From positions 29,813,451-29,877,450 of the forward strand of contig CM067067.1 of the NCBI GenBank assembly GCA_033980235.1: DNA of 64,000 nucleotides. The letters run 5' to 3'. This stretch comes from Diadema setosum. Taxonomy: Eukaryota; Echinodermata; Echinoidea; Diadematoida; Diadematidae. Below, one piece after another: positions 44,829 through 57,600 of this stretch. Each line of letters starts with the position of its first letter. Position 1 is the first letter of the stretch. Under the pieces are notes generated by a model, which saw only the letters and a list, made by a program, of their open reading frames with translations, did no database searches and was not told where the DNA came from. The translations under genes and the position numbers were made by a program.

Positions 44829-47800
44829 CAACAAGAACAACAGAAGAAGAAGAAAGAAAGCATTCTTGACTTGTCAAAGTACATTGACAAACAGATCCGG
44901 GTCAAGTTCCAAGGAGGACGAGAAGGTAGGATCATTTGAACAGACAGTATTTTACAAAATCAGTCATCATGTTGAAAATAACACTTGCCGGGCCCATACT
45001 GTGCTCATCCATCACTTTTATCATGTGTGCAGACATCTACCATAGGAAATATGACATACATGGTTACCTTCCCCTTTGTTTTTATGCTCAAGAATTCCAT
45101 TCAATGTGATGATAAATTATGGCAAATTTAGCTGTTTTGTTGCACTTTGTGTTCAGAAGCTGTTACCTTTATTTTTTTTTTCCCCACATGGAATTTCATT
45201 GCCATTTGTGCAGTGTACCCTCTACCTTCATGGAAAATGCCAAACAGCTGTTTAGCCACTTGCTTCTTTGCAATCATTTGAACTTTCAGAAGTATCTAAT
45301 CATGCTTGCGGCTATGTTGATAAGTCTCTGATTGTTACAATGTCAGGGCTAGGGTCTTAGTCATACACTGTAGTCCTCAGATACAGTATACATTTTGTTC
45401 TGAGACAAATAAGTAATATCTCTTTTCTTTGCAGTGATTGGAAGCTTAAAGGGATTTGATCCTTTGCTGAACTTGGTGCTGGATGGAACGACTGAATTGA
45501 TGAGAGGTGAGAAAACAAAAGCCCTTATTACACTGCTGCAGTACTGTTCTCAACCTTCTATATAAAGGAAAAAAGTGCACCTTATTAGCATTCATTATAT
45601 TTACACGGTCATCAACATGATGTGCAAACTTTACATTCACATTTGTGCACAGTTATTATTGCGCACTGAATACATATATTTCATATCGTCTGTGCAGTTA
45701 GCATTGTAATGATTGCCAACAATGACAGTGATAGTGTACCCATTGTGCTTAGTTGATTTTGCCTATAATATACAGTCTACTCCCATTATAACGAACAAGG
45801 TTATAACAAAATTCTGGTTGCAATGAAGTAAAACTTCAGACTGCAACATTATCCGCTCTGTGTTTTTTTGTTTTTATGCCTCCGCCACGAAGTGGTGCCG
45901 GAGGCATTATGTTTTCGGGTTGTCCGTCCGTCCGTCCGTCCGTCCTTCCGTCCGTCCGTAATGAATTTTGTGGACAAGGTAACTATCGAAACCTGTTGAG
46001 GTATCCTAATGAAACTTGGCATGTATGTGTATTAGGGGGTGAAGTTGTGCCTATCAACTTTTGGGTGCACATGCTCAAGGTCAAAGGTCAAAAGGTCAAG
46101 GTCAAATACATAAAATTTCACTATTTCCACCATATCTATTGAATGCCTGAAGATATTTTCTTGAAACTTAGTGTATACATGTTTTACCTAATTTAGATTC
46201 TCTGGTGAAAGTTTGGGTCATGAGGTCAAAGGTCAAAGGTCAAAAGGTCAGGGTCAAATACATAAAATTTCACTATTTCCACCATATCTATTGAATGCCT
46301 GAAGAGATTTTCTTGAAACTTAGTGTATACATGTATTACCCAATTAAGATTCTCTGGTGACAGTTTGGGTCATGAGGTCAAAGGTCAAAGGTCAAAAGGT
46401 CAAGTAAAAATATTAAAACTTCTTTTTTTTTCTCCGTACCTTGGAAAATTGTTCAAGGTATCTTCATGGAACATAGTATATACATGTACTGACTGGAAGT
46501 GATTATCTAGAGAATGTAGGGTTCATGGGGTCAAAGGTCAGGGGTCAAAGGTCAAGTGCAAGACTTCAAAATTTTACTATTACCCTCATATTTATGCATT
46601 GCCAGCAGGGTTATTTTTTTACACTTGGTGTATGCGTGTGTAACCTAATAGAAATTCTCTGGAAAGTTTTTTTTTTCTCTTTTTGCCTCAAAGGTCAAAG
46701 ATAAGTGAAAGTGCTGAACTAACTTTTTCCTCCATATCTCGGAAGTGGCTCAAGTTACCTTGAAACTTAGTACATATTATGCATGTTCTACCTGAAAGTA
46801 ATTATCTTATGAATTTTAGGGTCAAGGGCCAGATGAAAATGGTAACAATTTACTATTCAATTCAGAAATTGAACTTTTTCTCCACACCTGTACCTTGAAA
46901 ATTACTCAATGCCTAAATGTATGAATGGGTCAAAGTCAAGTTAAAGTCCTTAAATCCCTAGATACATGCTCTCCTATTCATCCAATTAAACCTACGTCAA
47001 GGAAGGTGAACATTCAACACATTTGTGACAAACTTGTCATTCCAATATTTTGCCAATTTGTGAAAATGTAATCACACAGTGTCCACATGTACTATCTAGA
47101 CCTATTGGGAAAATCATGCATTATGGCGGAGGCATACCAGTCGCCAAAGCGACATTTCTAGTTTTTTTTGTTTATTGGTTCGGTTATAACAAAATTTCGA
47201 TATAACGAAAGAAAATTGCCAGTCCCGAGGACTTCGTTATAATGGGAGTCCACTGTAATGAAAATACAGGACCTGTTATTTCTTCTTTATTTCTTCTTTT
47301 TTTCTTTTTTTTTGGTGGTGGTGGTGGTGGTGGTGTTACACATTGTCTTTCATGACAGAGATCTGCAATGAATAAAATTTAAAATCATAATGCAAGTCAA
47401 GATTATGATAAACCAAACATTTCTCGCATGTTAGCGTATATATAAATACTTGCAGCCATAATGGCAAGAATAGAAAATACTCTGTATGGGCTTTAATCTA
47501 TATATGCAGATGAAGAGAGATGCTTATAAGATGCTTTTGCTGGAATTTTCTCTGAGCTGTTGTCTCTATTCAACATATATTGCTCCTCAATAGAGCAAAT
47601 CCCTTGTGAAATATACTGTGTGCTGGATAAAGATAGTCTTTAGCGTATTCCCAGTTCACTTGCGACACAAATCAGTATTACACTGCATTGTGATTTTTTG
47701 TGTTTTTTTATGCCTCCGCCACGAAGTGGTGCCGGAGGCATTATGTTTTCGGGTTGTCCGTCCGTCCGTCCGTCCGTCCGTCCGTCCTTCCGTCCGTCCG

Positions 47801-49270
47801 TCCTTCCGTCCGTCCTTCCGTCCGTCCGTAATGAATTTTGTGGACAAGGTAACTATCGAAACCTGTTGAGGTATCCTAATGAAACTTGGCATGTATGTGT
47901 ATTAGGGGGTGAAGTTGTGCCTATCAACTTTTGGGTGCACATGCTCAAGGTCAAAGGTCAAAAGGTCAAGGTCAAATACATAAAATTTCACTATTTCCAC
48001 CACATCTATTGAATGCCTGAAGATATTTTCTTGAAACTTAGTGTATACATGTATTACCCAATTAAGATTCTCTGGTGAAAGTTTGGGTCATGAGGTCAAA
48101 GGTCAAAGGTCAAAAGGTCAGGGTCAAATACATAAAATTTCACTATTTCCACCATATCTATTGAATGCCTGAAGAGATTTTCTTGAAACTTAGTGTATAC
48201 ATGTATTACCCAATTAAGATTCTCTGGTGAAAGTTTGGGTCATGAGGTCAAAGGTCAAAAGGTCAAGTAAAAATATTAAAACTTCTTTTTTTTTTCTCCG
48301 TACCTTGGAAAATTGTTCAAGGTATCTTCATGGAACATAGTATATACGTGTACTGACTGGAAGTGATTATCTAGAGAATGTAGGGTTCATGGGGTCAAAG
48401 GTCAGGGGTCAAAGGTCAAGTGCAAGACTTCACAGTTTTACTATTACCCTCATATTTATGCAATGTCAGCAGGGTTATTTTTTTACACTTGGTGTATGCG
48501 TGTGTAACCTAATAGAAATTCTCTGGAAAGTTTTTTTTTCTCTTTTTGCCTCAAAGGTCAAAAGGTCAAAGATCAAGTGAAAGTGCTGAACTAACTTTTT
48601 CCTCCATATCTCGGAAGTGGCTCAAGTTACCTTGAAACTTACTACATATTATGCATGTTCTATCTGAAAGTAATTATCTTATGAATTTTAGGGTCAAGGG
48701 CCAGATGAAAATGGTAACAATTTACTATTCAACTCAGAAATTGCACTTTTTTTCCACACCTGTACCTTGAAAATTACTCAATGCCTAAATGTATGAATGG
48801 GTCAAAGTCAAGTTAAAGTCCTTAAATCCCTAGATACATGCTCTCTTATTCATCCAATTAAACCTACGTCAAGGAAGGTGAACATTCAACACATTTGTGA
48901 CAAACTTGTCATTCCAATATTTTGCCAATTTTGTGAAAATGTAATCACACAGTGTCCACATGTACTATCTAGACCTATTGGGAAAATCATGCATTATGGC
49001 GGAGGCATACCAGTCGCCAAAGCGACATTTCTAGTTTTTTTTTTGGTCCTCATTGGCTGTAGCTAGATAAGTTGATTCCATGGGGATTCTTGATCCCAAT
49101 CATTCATAACTATATTTCTGCTCCATGTAGATGCTGATGACCCTTTCAAACTGACAGATGATACAAGGGACCTTGGGTTAGCCGTGTGTCGGGGTACATC
49201 AGTGGTCCTCATATGTCCTGCAGATGGCATGGAACCCATAGCGAATCCATTCGTCCAGCAGGATGGATGA
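44829..49270 (+). CDS. LSM7: U6 snRNA-associated Sm-like protein LSm7 (exons 2-4)
   Basis: Exons 44829-44925, 45435-45506 and 49131-49270 join in phase with GT-AG introns and end at TGA 49268-49270. They encode about 102 residues against 103 in human LSm7. Segments KKKKESILDLSKYIDK, RVKFQGGRE, LKGFDPLLNLVLDG (Sm1 motif), DLGLAVCRGTSVVLICP (Sm2 motif) and the NPFVQQDG end match the family almost residue for residue. LSm7 is a ring subunit of LSm2-8, which binds the U6 RNA 3' end in the nucleus, and of LSm1-7, which aids mRNA decapping and decay in the cytoplasm. The start codon is in a small upstream exon not found here. The start is variable (QQEQQ in place of human MADKE). Intron 45507-49130 holds one pogo-like MITE and two Helitron-like copies. 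An AATAAA at 49857 may end the mRNA. Confidence 0.97.
45773..47255. mobile_element. pogo-like MITE carrying a nested Helitron-like copy
   Basis: TA|CAGTCTACTCCCATTATAAC at the left and TTATAATGGGAGTCCACTG|TA at the right. The real MITE is only ~200 bp; the rest is the insertion at 45876-47161. Lies in LSM7 intron 3. Confidence 0.85.
45876..47161 (+). mobile_element. Helitron-like non-autonomous element, copy 1
   Basis: The 5' end TGCCTCCGCCACGAAGTGGT folds back on GCCGGAGGCA. A (TCCG)n microsatellite follows, then several AGGTCAAAGGTCA arrays. Near the 3' end GGCGGAGGCATA repeats the 5' end inverted, then hairpin GTCGC-caaa-GCGAC (47140-47153) and CTAG (47158-47161). A 3' hairpin plus CTRR, inserted between A and T, fits Helitron/Helentron derivatives. 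The short open frame from the (TCCG)n (PSVRPSV) is not a gene. Confidence 0.75.
47710..49034 (+). mobile_element. Helitron-like non-autonomous element, copy 2
   Basis: Nearly identical to 45876-47161 with a longer (TCCG)n tract (about 47757-47828). The 3' hairpin is at 49013-49026 and CTAG at 49031-49034. It sits in direct orientation in the same LSM7 intron, ending about 100 bp before exon 4. Confidence 0.75.
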
Positions 49271-50689
49271 CCAGGCTCGTGGTGCCTTGATATGGACGGT
49301 GTTAGAGAGAGGGATTTGGGTTCCCAGCATTGTAAATGTGTACAGTTAGAAAGTGAGATAACAGGAAGGAAGACATGTATAGCACTTGATTTTGTACATA
49401 TCCAATTATCCTCAACAGTGAAACCAGTGCAAGACCAAGGAATGTTGTGTATTTGCAGGAATCCAACTAGAATCTGTTCAATCATTGCTGATGCCTGTAC
49501 TCCAAGGTACACAGAGACACTTTGAAATAACTTCAGCTTCATTTCATTTTTCAAGCTTCTGTGTCTGCTTCAAGTACGAAATGGTCCTTATTTGCTCCTG
49601 CAACAAAGAAATTATTTTACGAGCTCTTGGATCAGAATTTTTCTGGATTTAAGAATATGGCCGTATATATTTAAGTTGTCTTGTCCATCTTTTTAGACTT
49701 GAAGACAGTGATTTAAAAGGATTGTAAGATGGATGTATTGCATCTTTCATATTTTTCCTCTCAAGGGTAATTTTGGAATAACAAAATACAGAGACTTGCC
49801 ATGGTCGTATTTCACAGCGCAAGAAACATTTGGTGTTGTCCGAAGTTTCTACATAAAATAAAAAATCAGTGGTAGTCAATTCATATAGATACATAACCAA
49901 ATTCAACTTATACATATTTTTATTAAAAAAAAAAAAAATGGCAAGTTCGTATCAGAAGTTAACTACACTTTGATGCATGAGACCGACATGTATGTCATAT
50001 TAGCTGTGGTCACACTGGCAAACAACATGGAGTTTACATTTGCAATGTTTAAGATCTCGAAGTTTTGCCAGTATGATCGCAAACTTCCAGAAAACTTCTC
50101 GCAAGACTTCCCACTCAAACTAAGGAAATTTGAACACTCGCAAGTGAAAATCCCCAAGTTTGTCATGTGACCAGTCCACCACCTATTTTTGCCATCGATG
50201 GTTTGCAGATGGTGCCTCAATGGAATTCACCTTTGTGCATTGACATTGTACATCACAGTCAGACAGCAAACTTTTTCTTCTTTCTTAGCATGGGCAGCGG
50301 TAACCCTAAATTTGAGACCTGAAACATCAAGAAGTTTGGCTGCCAGTGTGGGTGGAAGAGCAAACTTTGCAATGTTTTGCCAGTGTGACTATTACTATCG
50401 ATGCATTAAATGCACTTAAATGGACACATGTAAGATGAGTGATGTTAGATGAGTGACTGGTCAGTACAAGTGGAAAAAAAAAATGTAATGAAATGTGTGT
50501 GCAGGGTGAAAAAAAAAAGTTAGTTTCATCAAGTCTTCAAGGAAATTCTTTTGTTGAAGGGGAGCTATTACTGATTGTAAAAGATCTTTAAAATAAAATT
50601 GATGCAATTAATATGATGCAGTTAAAACATCATATCAACTGGGGTTAGGCAAAATCTTGTATTACACAGAAAGGGTATTTTCAGGAAGT
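49271..50689. other. LSM7 3' region; no other gene seen
   Basis: Likely 3' UTR to the AATAAA at 49857-49862, with another at about 50590. Beyond it nothing is recognised. Confidence 0.5.
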
Positions 50690-51180
50690 AATTTATCAAA
50701 GGGTGCGTTTGAGCACTCTTCAAGAGTACACTGTACCTTACCACACCCGTGCCAGAGGAACGCACAAGTGCTCCCAAAGTGTAATGTATCATACCATACC
50801 AATAGTGGACCACTTCCCAATGTGCTTCAAAAGTGTACCATACCATATACCTTGCCAGAGAGCGCTTGAACACAAAGTGGTCCAAAAGCATACCACACCA
50901 GCTGTTGACATGAGAAATATGCACATTACACGCACTATATCATAATATGAAGAGTTGATTCTCTTTGTTAGAGAAACCTGCATGTAGTGCGAGTATGCAA
51001 GGTGAATGTGTTGGTTGCTATAGATTGTGTAGCTGCTCTGAATTAGTCTAGATATGGCTCATGAGGTACACTATCTCCACAGAGCGCTCAAATGCTCCCA
51101 GTCTGGCGTGGTATGGTACAGTATGGCTCAGTTTGGCTCGGTTGGCTTTGAAGTGCTCAAGCATAGCCATAGTATGCTAT
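50690..51180. repeat. Imperfect foldback with ACCATACC motifs
   Basis: GCGTTTGAGCACTCTTCAAG on the left and CTTTGAAGTGCTCAAGCATA on the right form loose arms. The interior alternates GTACCATACCATA and TATGGTACAGTATGG. Probably a worn MITE. Confidence 0.5.
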
Positions 51181-52403
51181 CAATCAAATCAATTCAGCAG
51201 TGTAGACCATGATATCTTGTATTTTGCTTTATGAAATAAAAGTTTTTTTTTTTTTTTTAAATCACTTTGTGTCAAGAAAGCACTTTTTTTTTTTGTCAGG
51301 GATTATGACGTAATGTTCTTGAGCAATGTGCAGTAGAGTTATGAACCAAAAGGTCATCCAAAACATGTGTTTTCAGTGATATTTTCTGCTCACAAACAAT
51401 TAGCATTGTACAGTGTATTACACACCTCTAGTATATTATGGTCATACAGTATATACTAAGTGAGGGTGAGAAGTCAATTCGATACCATCACAGAATGACT
51501 GTCTGACATTCAAATGTCTTCTAGTTTTTCTTTACTGCTTGTCCAATCTTTCTACTGATCAGTTGATTTTGGTTCAGCACAGTCATGTCGTTTACGGTTT
51601 AAATATACACTCACGGTGTACTCTACAGGTATATCCTGTAGATCTGAATAGCAGTCAAATAAGGGTTGTATTTGTTTAAAATTATGAGTTTGAACTTGTG
51701 AGTGTTTGTTTAGTCTGCATTTGTAAAGACTGGTGTTTCTCTAGCAATGTAACTGCAGAAATAAGTGCAGCAACAAGTACTAAAAATTCTCTCTAAAGTC
51801 TTAGGTGGTTGAGAATTTTATTTTTATTCATTTCATGACTAATACTTTAAATAAGGTAAAAATATGTTTAAGATGGATAAGACATCCATAGTATTTGGCA
51901 CTTTACAGTCTGTTCACTCAAATCAAGAGGTCAAATTTTATGTACTGTATTTTAAATGCAGCTTGCATGATGTCACCTTGGTTTTTGAGATAATTAAAAA
52001 CAAGAGAATTCCCATGAAATTACATTGTCTCAAAATATTTGTTTTCCAAAAGTGTGTAGATTGCAGATGATAAGGCAGTCGACAAAATTTGGGGTTCTGT
52101 TGATTCTTGTTCACCAACACCTCCGTTAACCCTACCCCAGGTAATTAGCATCAAATAATTCAATGCGTCAAGAAGAACACACAAACAACATTGTTAGAAA
52201 TGAGTGTGCTAAATGAAAGCAACATACAATTGTAGTAAGTTAGGAAAACCATTACATGTATGTTGTCAACTAGAACTCTGATACAACAAACCATTGTTAT
52301 GGCCATAGCGTTATTATTGCCATAGAACATTGCAAGCATTGTTTTTAAAATTGTGGGTCCAGATCATGGTCTAGATCACCACCAAAAACTTAATGATCAA
52401 TTA
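51181..52403. other. No gene seen
   Basis: AT-rich, T tract at 51244-51260. No motif or exon supported. Confidence 0.4.
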
Positions 52404-52595
52404 CTGTAAAAGTGGAGATTTTTGCATGGGTGATTTTTTGCACCAAGCAGGAGAAGACAATTTTTGTGTGTTTTTAATGCCACGGAATCAGGACATTTAA
52501 CTACTGGAAATATGCCATGCAAAAATATTCACATTCTTTTATTTTTGCACTAGTTTCTGGTTGAACAAAATGCAGGAAAATTTCCACTTTTATAG
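52404..52595. mobile_element. 192-bp TA-flanked MITE (CTGTAAAAGTGGA ends)
   Basis: TA|CTGTAAAAGTGGAGATTTTT at the left; AAATTTCCACTTTTATAG|TA at the right. Two TGCAAAAA words lie inside in inverse order. Confidence 0.75.
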
Positions 52596-54143
52596 TACAT
52601 GTACCACAACAAATACTGGCAAAAACAATCTTGTGGCAAGAAATGAATGGAGAACCATTTATTTTAAACCCATTGATCAACTTCCACCAAGGAACCAGAC
52701 TGCTATATTAATTTTCTGGACACCAAATGTGAATGGTGTAACACACTTAGCAATATCTCTGACTATAATATTTGTCTGTGTTACCCTGATAAACGACACA
52801 TTCTAATCTACCCCTAAAATGGTGGGCATTTCACACACAATATTATCAATGCTATGGTTTCTTTTCTCTCAGTCTTGTAAATATAAAGTTGTGATTCTGA
52901 AATTTCCAGTTAAATCTGCACAGTCTGGATATGTGTATATCAACAGAGCACAAAGTTTAGTTGGTGAGATTTACAGACAAGCGAGGAAGAGTGCCACCCT
53001 TTGTCAGAGCAGATTACAGTACATGAAATATTAACGACTCCAGTCCTGGCCATGTGTAATGTTATCATTTGCTATCACTGAAAGACCAAGATCATTAACC
53101 ATGTGCCTTGAAAAGTGTATGCAAAATGCAAGTAAAGAGAACATTCTGAATGTACTGTATCGTGCTGAAAGCTGCGCATGGTGAGCAAGTGGTCGAATCA
53201 AAGATAATATTTGGCAGGCAGGTTTTAACCTTTCCTACGCCAGGGATTTTGGACAGTGAGTACAATGCTACGGGGTTTTCTGTGTCAATCAGCATATGAA
53301 GTGTTAAATTTCTGAACAGGAGGCATTTGGCAGATTTTGTGGCATCTCAAACTGCCTAGAGCTCACTCCCATGGGCAGTGTCATGTAAATTGATCTCATC
53401 TAAAAGAACGATCTGCTATGAATAATTGCTGAAATCAGTACAGTACGGTAGTTCCTGAATTTCCATTTTATTGGTAGAGCTGTTGCAAATCTGTACTTTG
53501 AATACTGCAGGATACATACGCCCAGTAGCCTACTGATATTTTTACAAATAGTGTACCAATCAGATTTTAAGACATGTAATATTTCAAATCTACTTTCATC
53601 TACAATTTTGAGCATTGTAGAATTTGAGAGCAGTCATTACATAGTTTAAATATCATTTGGCTGGTATGCAATGAAATCACAGATATGAGAGATGTTTTGT
53701 CAAATTTAGCCTAGCACCACATTCCATACCTAACAGTAAGTTTATTGGCAAAGACTCAGCATTGCATCTCACTTTATAGTATAAAAACCACTGAATATGT
53801 ATAAAAATTAGAGACAATGTTCTTATCTTTGTCTTTCACAGCAAAAAAAAAAAAAGAAGATTTATTACAACTCAAATTACGTAGATTTCCTTCCTATTTT
53901 ACAGGTCGTATGTTGACTAGACGTTGCTTTCACATGATACCTAATTCAGCATACAAATGAAATATCAGGCCTAAAAAAAAAATGTGCATGTACTTCATTC
54001 ATTGTATTTGAAAAACATCAGAGTAAACTAATGATGTCAACATTCACATTTTGCATCATGACATGTATTCACTGGCAGTGACCTGACATGCCTTGAAAGT
54101 GCTACTGCACTTTTAAGACCCTGTATTAAACAGTAACAACTAC
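52596..54143. other. No gene supported
   Basis: One plus-strand stretch at 52875-52967 has a good acceptor (TTTCTTTTCTCTCAG) and an open frame, but no family likeness. I leave it unannotated. Confidence 0.35.
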
Positions 54144-54350
54144 CTTTGTTCTCATGCTCGTTGAAACCAAACCAGCACTCTCGCAGAGCCTGAAGACACC
54201 AGTTCTTTTTGTCTGTCATGAAGTAGTATCCAAACATCAACACGAGTATGATATCGGTGAAACACACACACATCATCGTCATCATCAAGGGAATTTTTGT
54301 CAGCAGGAAGCAGACCAATCTATGGGTAGCAATTTCGCGGGATAACAATA
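54144..54350 (-). CDS. Candidate internal exon of an unknown membrane protein
   Basis: 207 bp (2 + 68 codons + 1) bounded by acceptor CATGCCTCAG and donor AACAAAG|GTAGTTG. The frame reads HRLVCFLLTKIPLMMTMMCV, then CFTDIILVLMFGYYFM (hydrophobic, likely one or two membrane spans), then DKKNWCLQALRECWFGFNEH. The aromatic/Cys-rich stretch after the hydrophobic part looks like a conserved loop. It does not join in frame to CARNMT1, whose stop lies 317 bp upstream. Neighbouring exons were not found. I do not recognise the family; it could be a chance frame. Confidence 0.35.
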
Positions 54351-54666
54351 CTGAGGCATGGCACGTCATGGGAAACATACAGTGTACACTTTGTTAATGG
54401 TCAGTCTGAGATATATGAAAATGTCAGCCTCAGATCAGTCAAAAACATGATTACAGGTACATTCGCGCAACAGGAATGGTTCCCTTAATTATGTAGCAGA
54501 AACAGTAGATACACATCAACTCGTAGGGCCCCACTGCAGTATGACTATTCCATCATGTTGTGCTAGCTTGGCTTGCTTGGCCACATTGATTCGATGTGCG
54601 CAATGTTGAGAAAAATTGTCGTCCATTCAGAGGCAATGTTTGGTGACACCTCAAGGATTGCTCTTC

Positions 54667-57600
54667 TCATGACTGCACCTGGTTTCCTCCTAGTGGTGAG
54701 TGTGAGGTGGAGTCGGGTTTCTGGCAGACAAAGAAGGCACAGTTGTAGGAGTACTGCATCATTGATTCTGGATCCTGGATGTATGACGACTTCAGTGACG
54801 TATTCTCTCTCTGCAAATGTGGGAAAAATAATGTTAGGATTAACATTTTTACATAAAGGACAAGTCCACCTTCATATACATAAGGATTTAATGAATGCTG
54901 CAATATCAGTAGAACACATCAGTGAAAGTTTGAGGAAAATTGGACAATCCGTTCAAAAGTTATGAAGTTTGAAGTTTCTGCGCAGTCACTGCTGGATGAG
55001 AAGACTACTACAGTGTAAGATGTCACATGCACAGAACAATTTAAGGAAAATATGAAGAGAATTCCATAAAATTTCATTGTTGGAAAAAAGTACACATTCC
55101 CTCGACTTGCTACTGACATATGTTAAGAGCAATACTATTCCCCCTGCAGGTCAAGAGTTCTATCATTAATAATAATAATAATTGTTTTGGATATAAACTC
55201 CAAATTTTATTGTCCAAGAATGAAAATTCTTTTTGCCCAATTGATCGTGGGCCCGGCAGCCACTGAGCAGCGCCAGATCGACGTTGCTCTAACCTTTTCA
55301 ACTGTTGAACGGCAAACAAGGTAGCAGCAACTCCCATCTTTTAACGTCTTTTGGTATGACGCGGCCGGGGTTTGAACCCCGAATGCGAGAAAAGTGAATA
55401 TGCTGAATTTTCTTTATTCTTTCCTCATATTGTTCTACACACATGACATCACAAGCTATAGTAGTCTTTTCATCCAGCGATGGCAGCACTGAAACTGCAA
55501 GAATTCATAACTTTTGAACAGATCGTCCAATTTTCCTCAAACTTTCAGTAATGTTTTCTACTGATATTGCTGCATTCACTCAATCCCTATGTATATGAAG
55601 GTGGACTTGTCCTTTAATTTCCTGAAATTGAATTAGATTCAGAATTTGTCCATTCATTTCTTTGTGTTGATATCCAGAAGGTTATGACGTACTTTCTCAA
55701 AAGGTGTGAAATTTACTGTAATTTCAAAATATGCTTGACAAAACCAAGTTATTTTCCTGGCATATGGTGCCACATGAAATTATAGAACATACCACGTAAC
55801 TGCATATGATTTGGAAAGGCAGTCTCACAAATGCACCAGATGGTATGTATTGTCACTACCTACCAATGCAGGTATCCACATCCATATTACAATGCAGCTC
55901 AGCTCAGTTTGAAGTATGATTATAATAACATCAGGGTATGTGTTGCTTGAAGGTTTGCATGGTGAAGTAAATGAGGGAGAAAGATTTGCGGTGACACCAT
56001 GTGTATGTAGTCCTTAACCGTAGTCCTTAATCTCCATGATTTTCCAACCTTCAACTCCTCCCTCTTCCTCTTCCCTTCCATTTCATCTTTCTCCTAACGA
56101 TGTCCGAACATCCTACTTGATTCTCACTCTATTCTTCTTTACCACTCTCTCTATTCCTTTCTCTACCATCTCCACTAGTGCAACTTCAACTTCTAGCTCA
56201 TTACTGTCCCCAACTCTTCACTTTTTGCCCTCCCTACAACCCCCATATGTCGCTTCCCTCTTCAGTTCTCCTCTTTCTAGGCTCTTCTGCCAAACAACGA
56301 TCCGGTTAAGGACTACATACACATGGTGTCACCGCAAATCTTTCTCCCTCAACATTAGGGTACTGTGATAGCACAAGTAAGCTTTTTCAGTTTATGAACA
56401 ACCTATGTATCAGGAAGAAATTTCTTCAATTCCACACCTCCCTATTTTTTTTTTTTTTTTTAATAAATGCTAAGCATCCCTATCTGTCACAATTCAAATA
56501 CAAAGCCCTTGACTGTCTAATATACCCTTCAAGCCAGACATGCTATCCCCCGCAAAAAAAAGAAAAAAAAAGATTAAAAAACATACTTTCATGATGAAAC
56601 CAATCTCGAGGATGACTTTGCGTAAAACATCATAGCTGATTTCTATGGATTCTTCATGGGGCATGTTCTCAAAATGATAGAGCAGAGGACCTGAAAGAAA
56701 TGAAAACAAATGGAAGAAACAAGCCACAGGAGAACTTGATAATGTGGAAAAAACATAAAGTGTTTCTCTGCTACTCCTAAGAATGATTCTCAAGGGTTTT
56801 CATGAAGACTCTAATAACTTGATACTCTAACTAATTTGTACACCAGTGTGGTGGTTCGGGAGTTGCACTTTTAGATATGAAATGCACATCAGGATCATCA
56901 TGGTGCATTTCAGTGAGGCCCACAAGATTTATCCTGCCTGGAAGGTTACTCAGTTATAGGAGACATCCAACATATAGACAAGGATTGGCAAAGGAGGGAA
57001 CATAGGGATTGCTCCATCTAAAGAGATTGAAAACCTATTCAGGGACTTATAACCAAATCCTAAGGCCCCAGTCACATATAAACATGGATCCTCAAGGATC
57101 TACACGGTGATCCGGGGAGATCCGGGGAGATCCGAGATACTTTTGACCACGATGAAGTGTCGATGAGCGTTGGTACGACTGTACATGTGGTATCAACACT
57201 GCAGCTACATGGATAAGGCCAGAAGAGCGCGGGGTCTACACCGACAAACACGGCATCTACACAGATCAACATGGCAGCTACACGGCAGCTACACGAACCA
57301 TCCTGGATTGCTCTGGGCAATCCCTGGATGACGCTGGATGTTTTTGAGCACTAAAAGTTGCTGTGTTGGCCTCCCGAATGTCCCCGGATCTACACGGACA
57401 TACATGGATGTCCAAGGATATCCAAGGCGTCAACACGGATCTCTCCCCGGATCACCCTGGATCAGGTCCGGGATGATCACCATCCTAGAGTGACTTATGT
57501 GTGCACATTTCATGCACAAAATAACTCATTATAGGCCCTACATATTACAGTCAAATCTATTTATAGCGGTCACCCAATGGAGACGGGAAAAGCAGCTGCT

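Noticed and set aside
45876..46142. 88-codon frame with PSVRPSV repeats (also at 47698)
   Set aside because: It translates the 5' end and (TCCG)n tract of a repeated non-coding element; both copies read the same because they are the same repeat.
52819..53034. Plus-strand 71-codon frame after a strong acceptor at 52874
   Set aside because: No family resemblance, weak donor and no partner exon; a decoy splice site is as likely.
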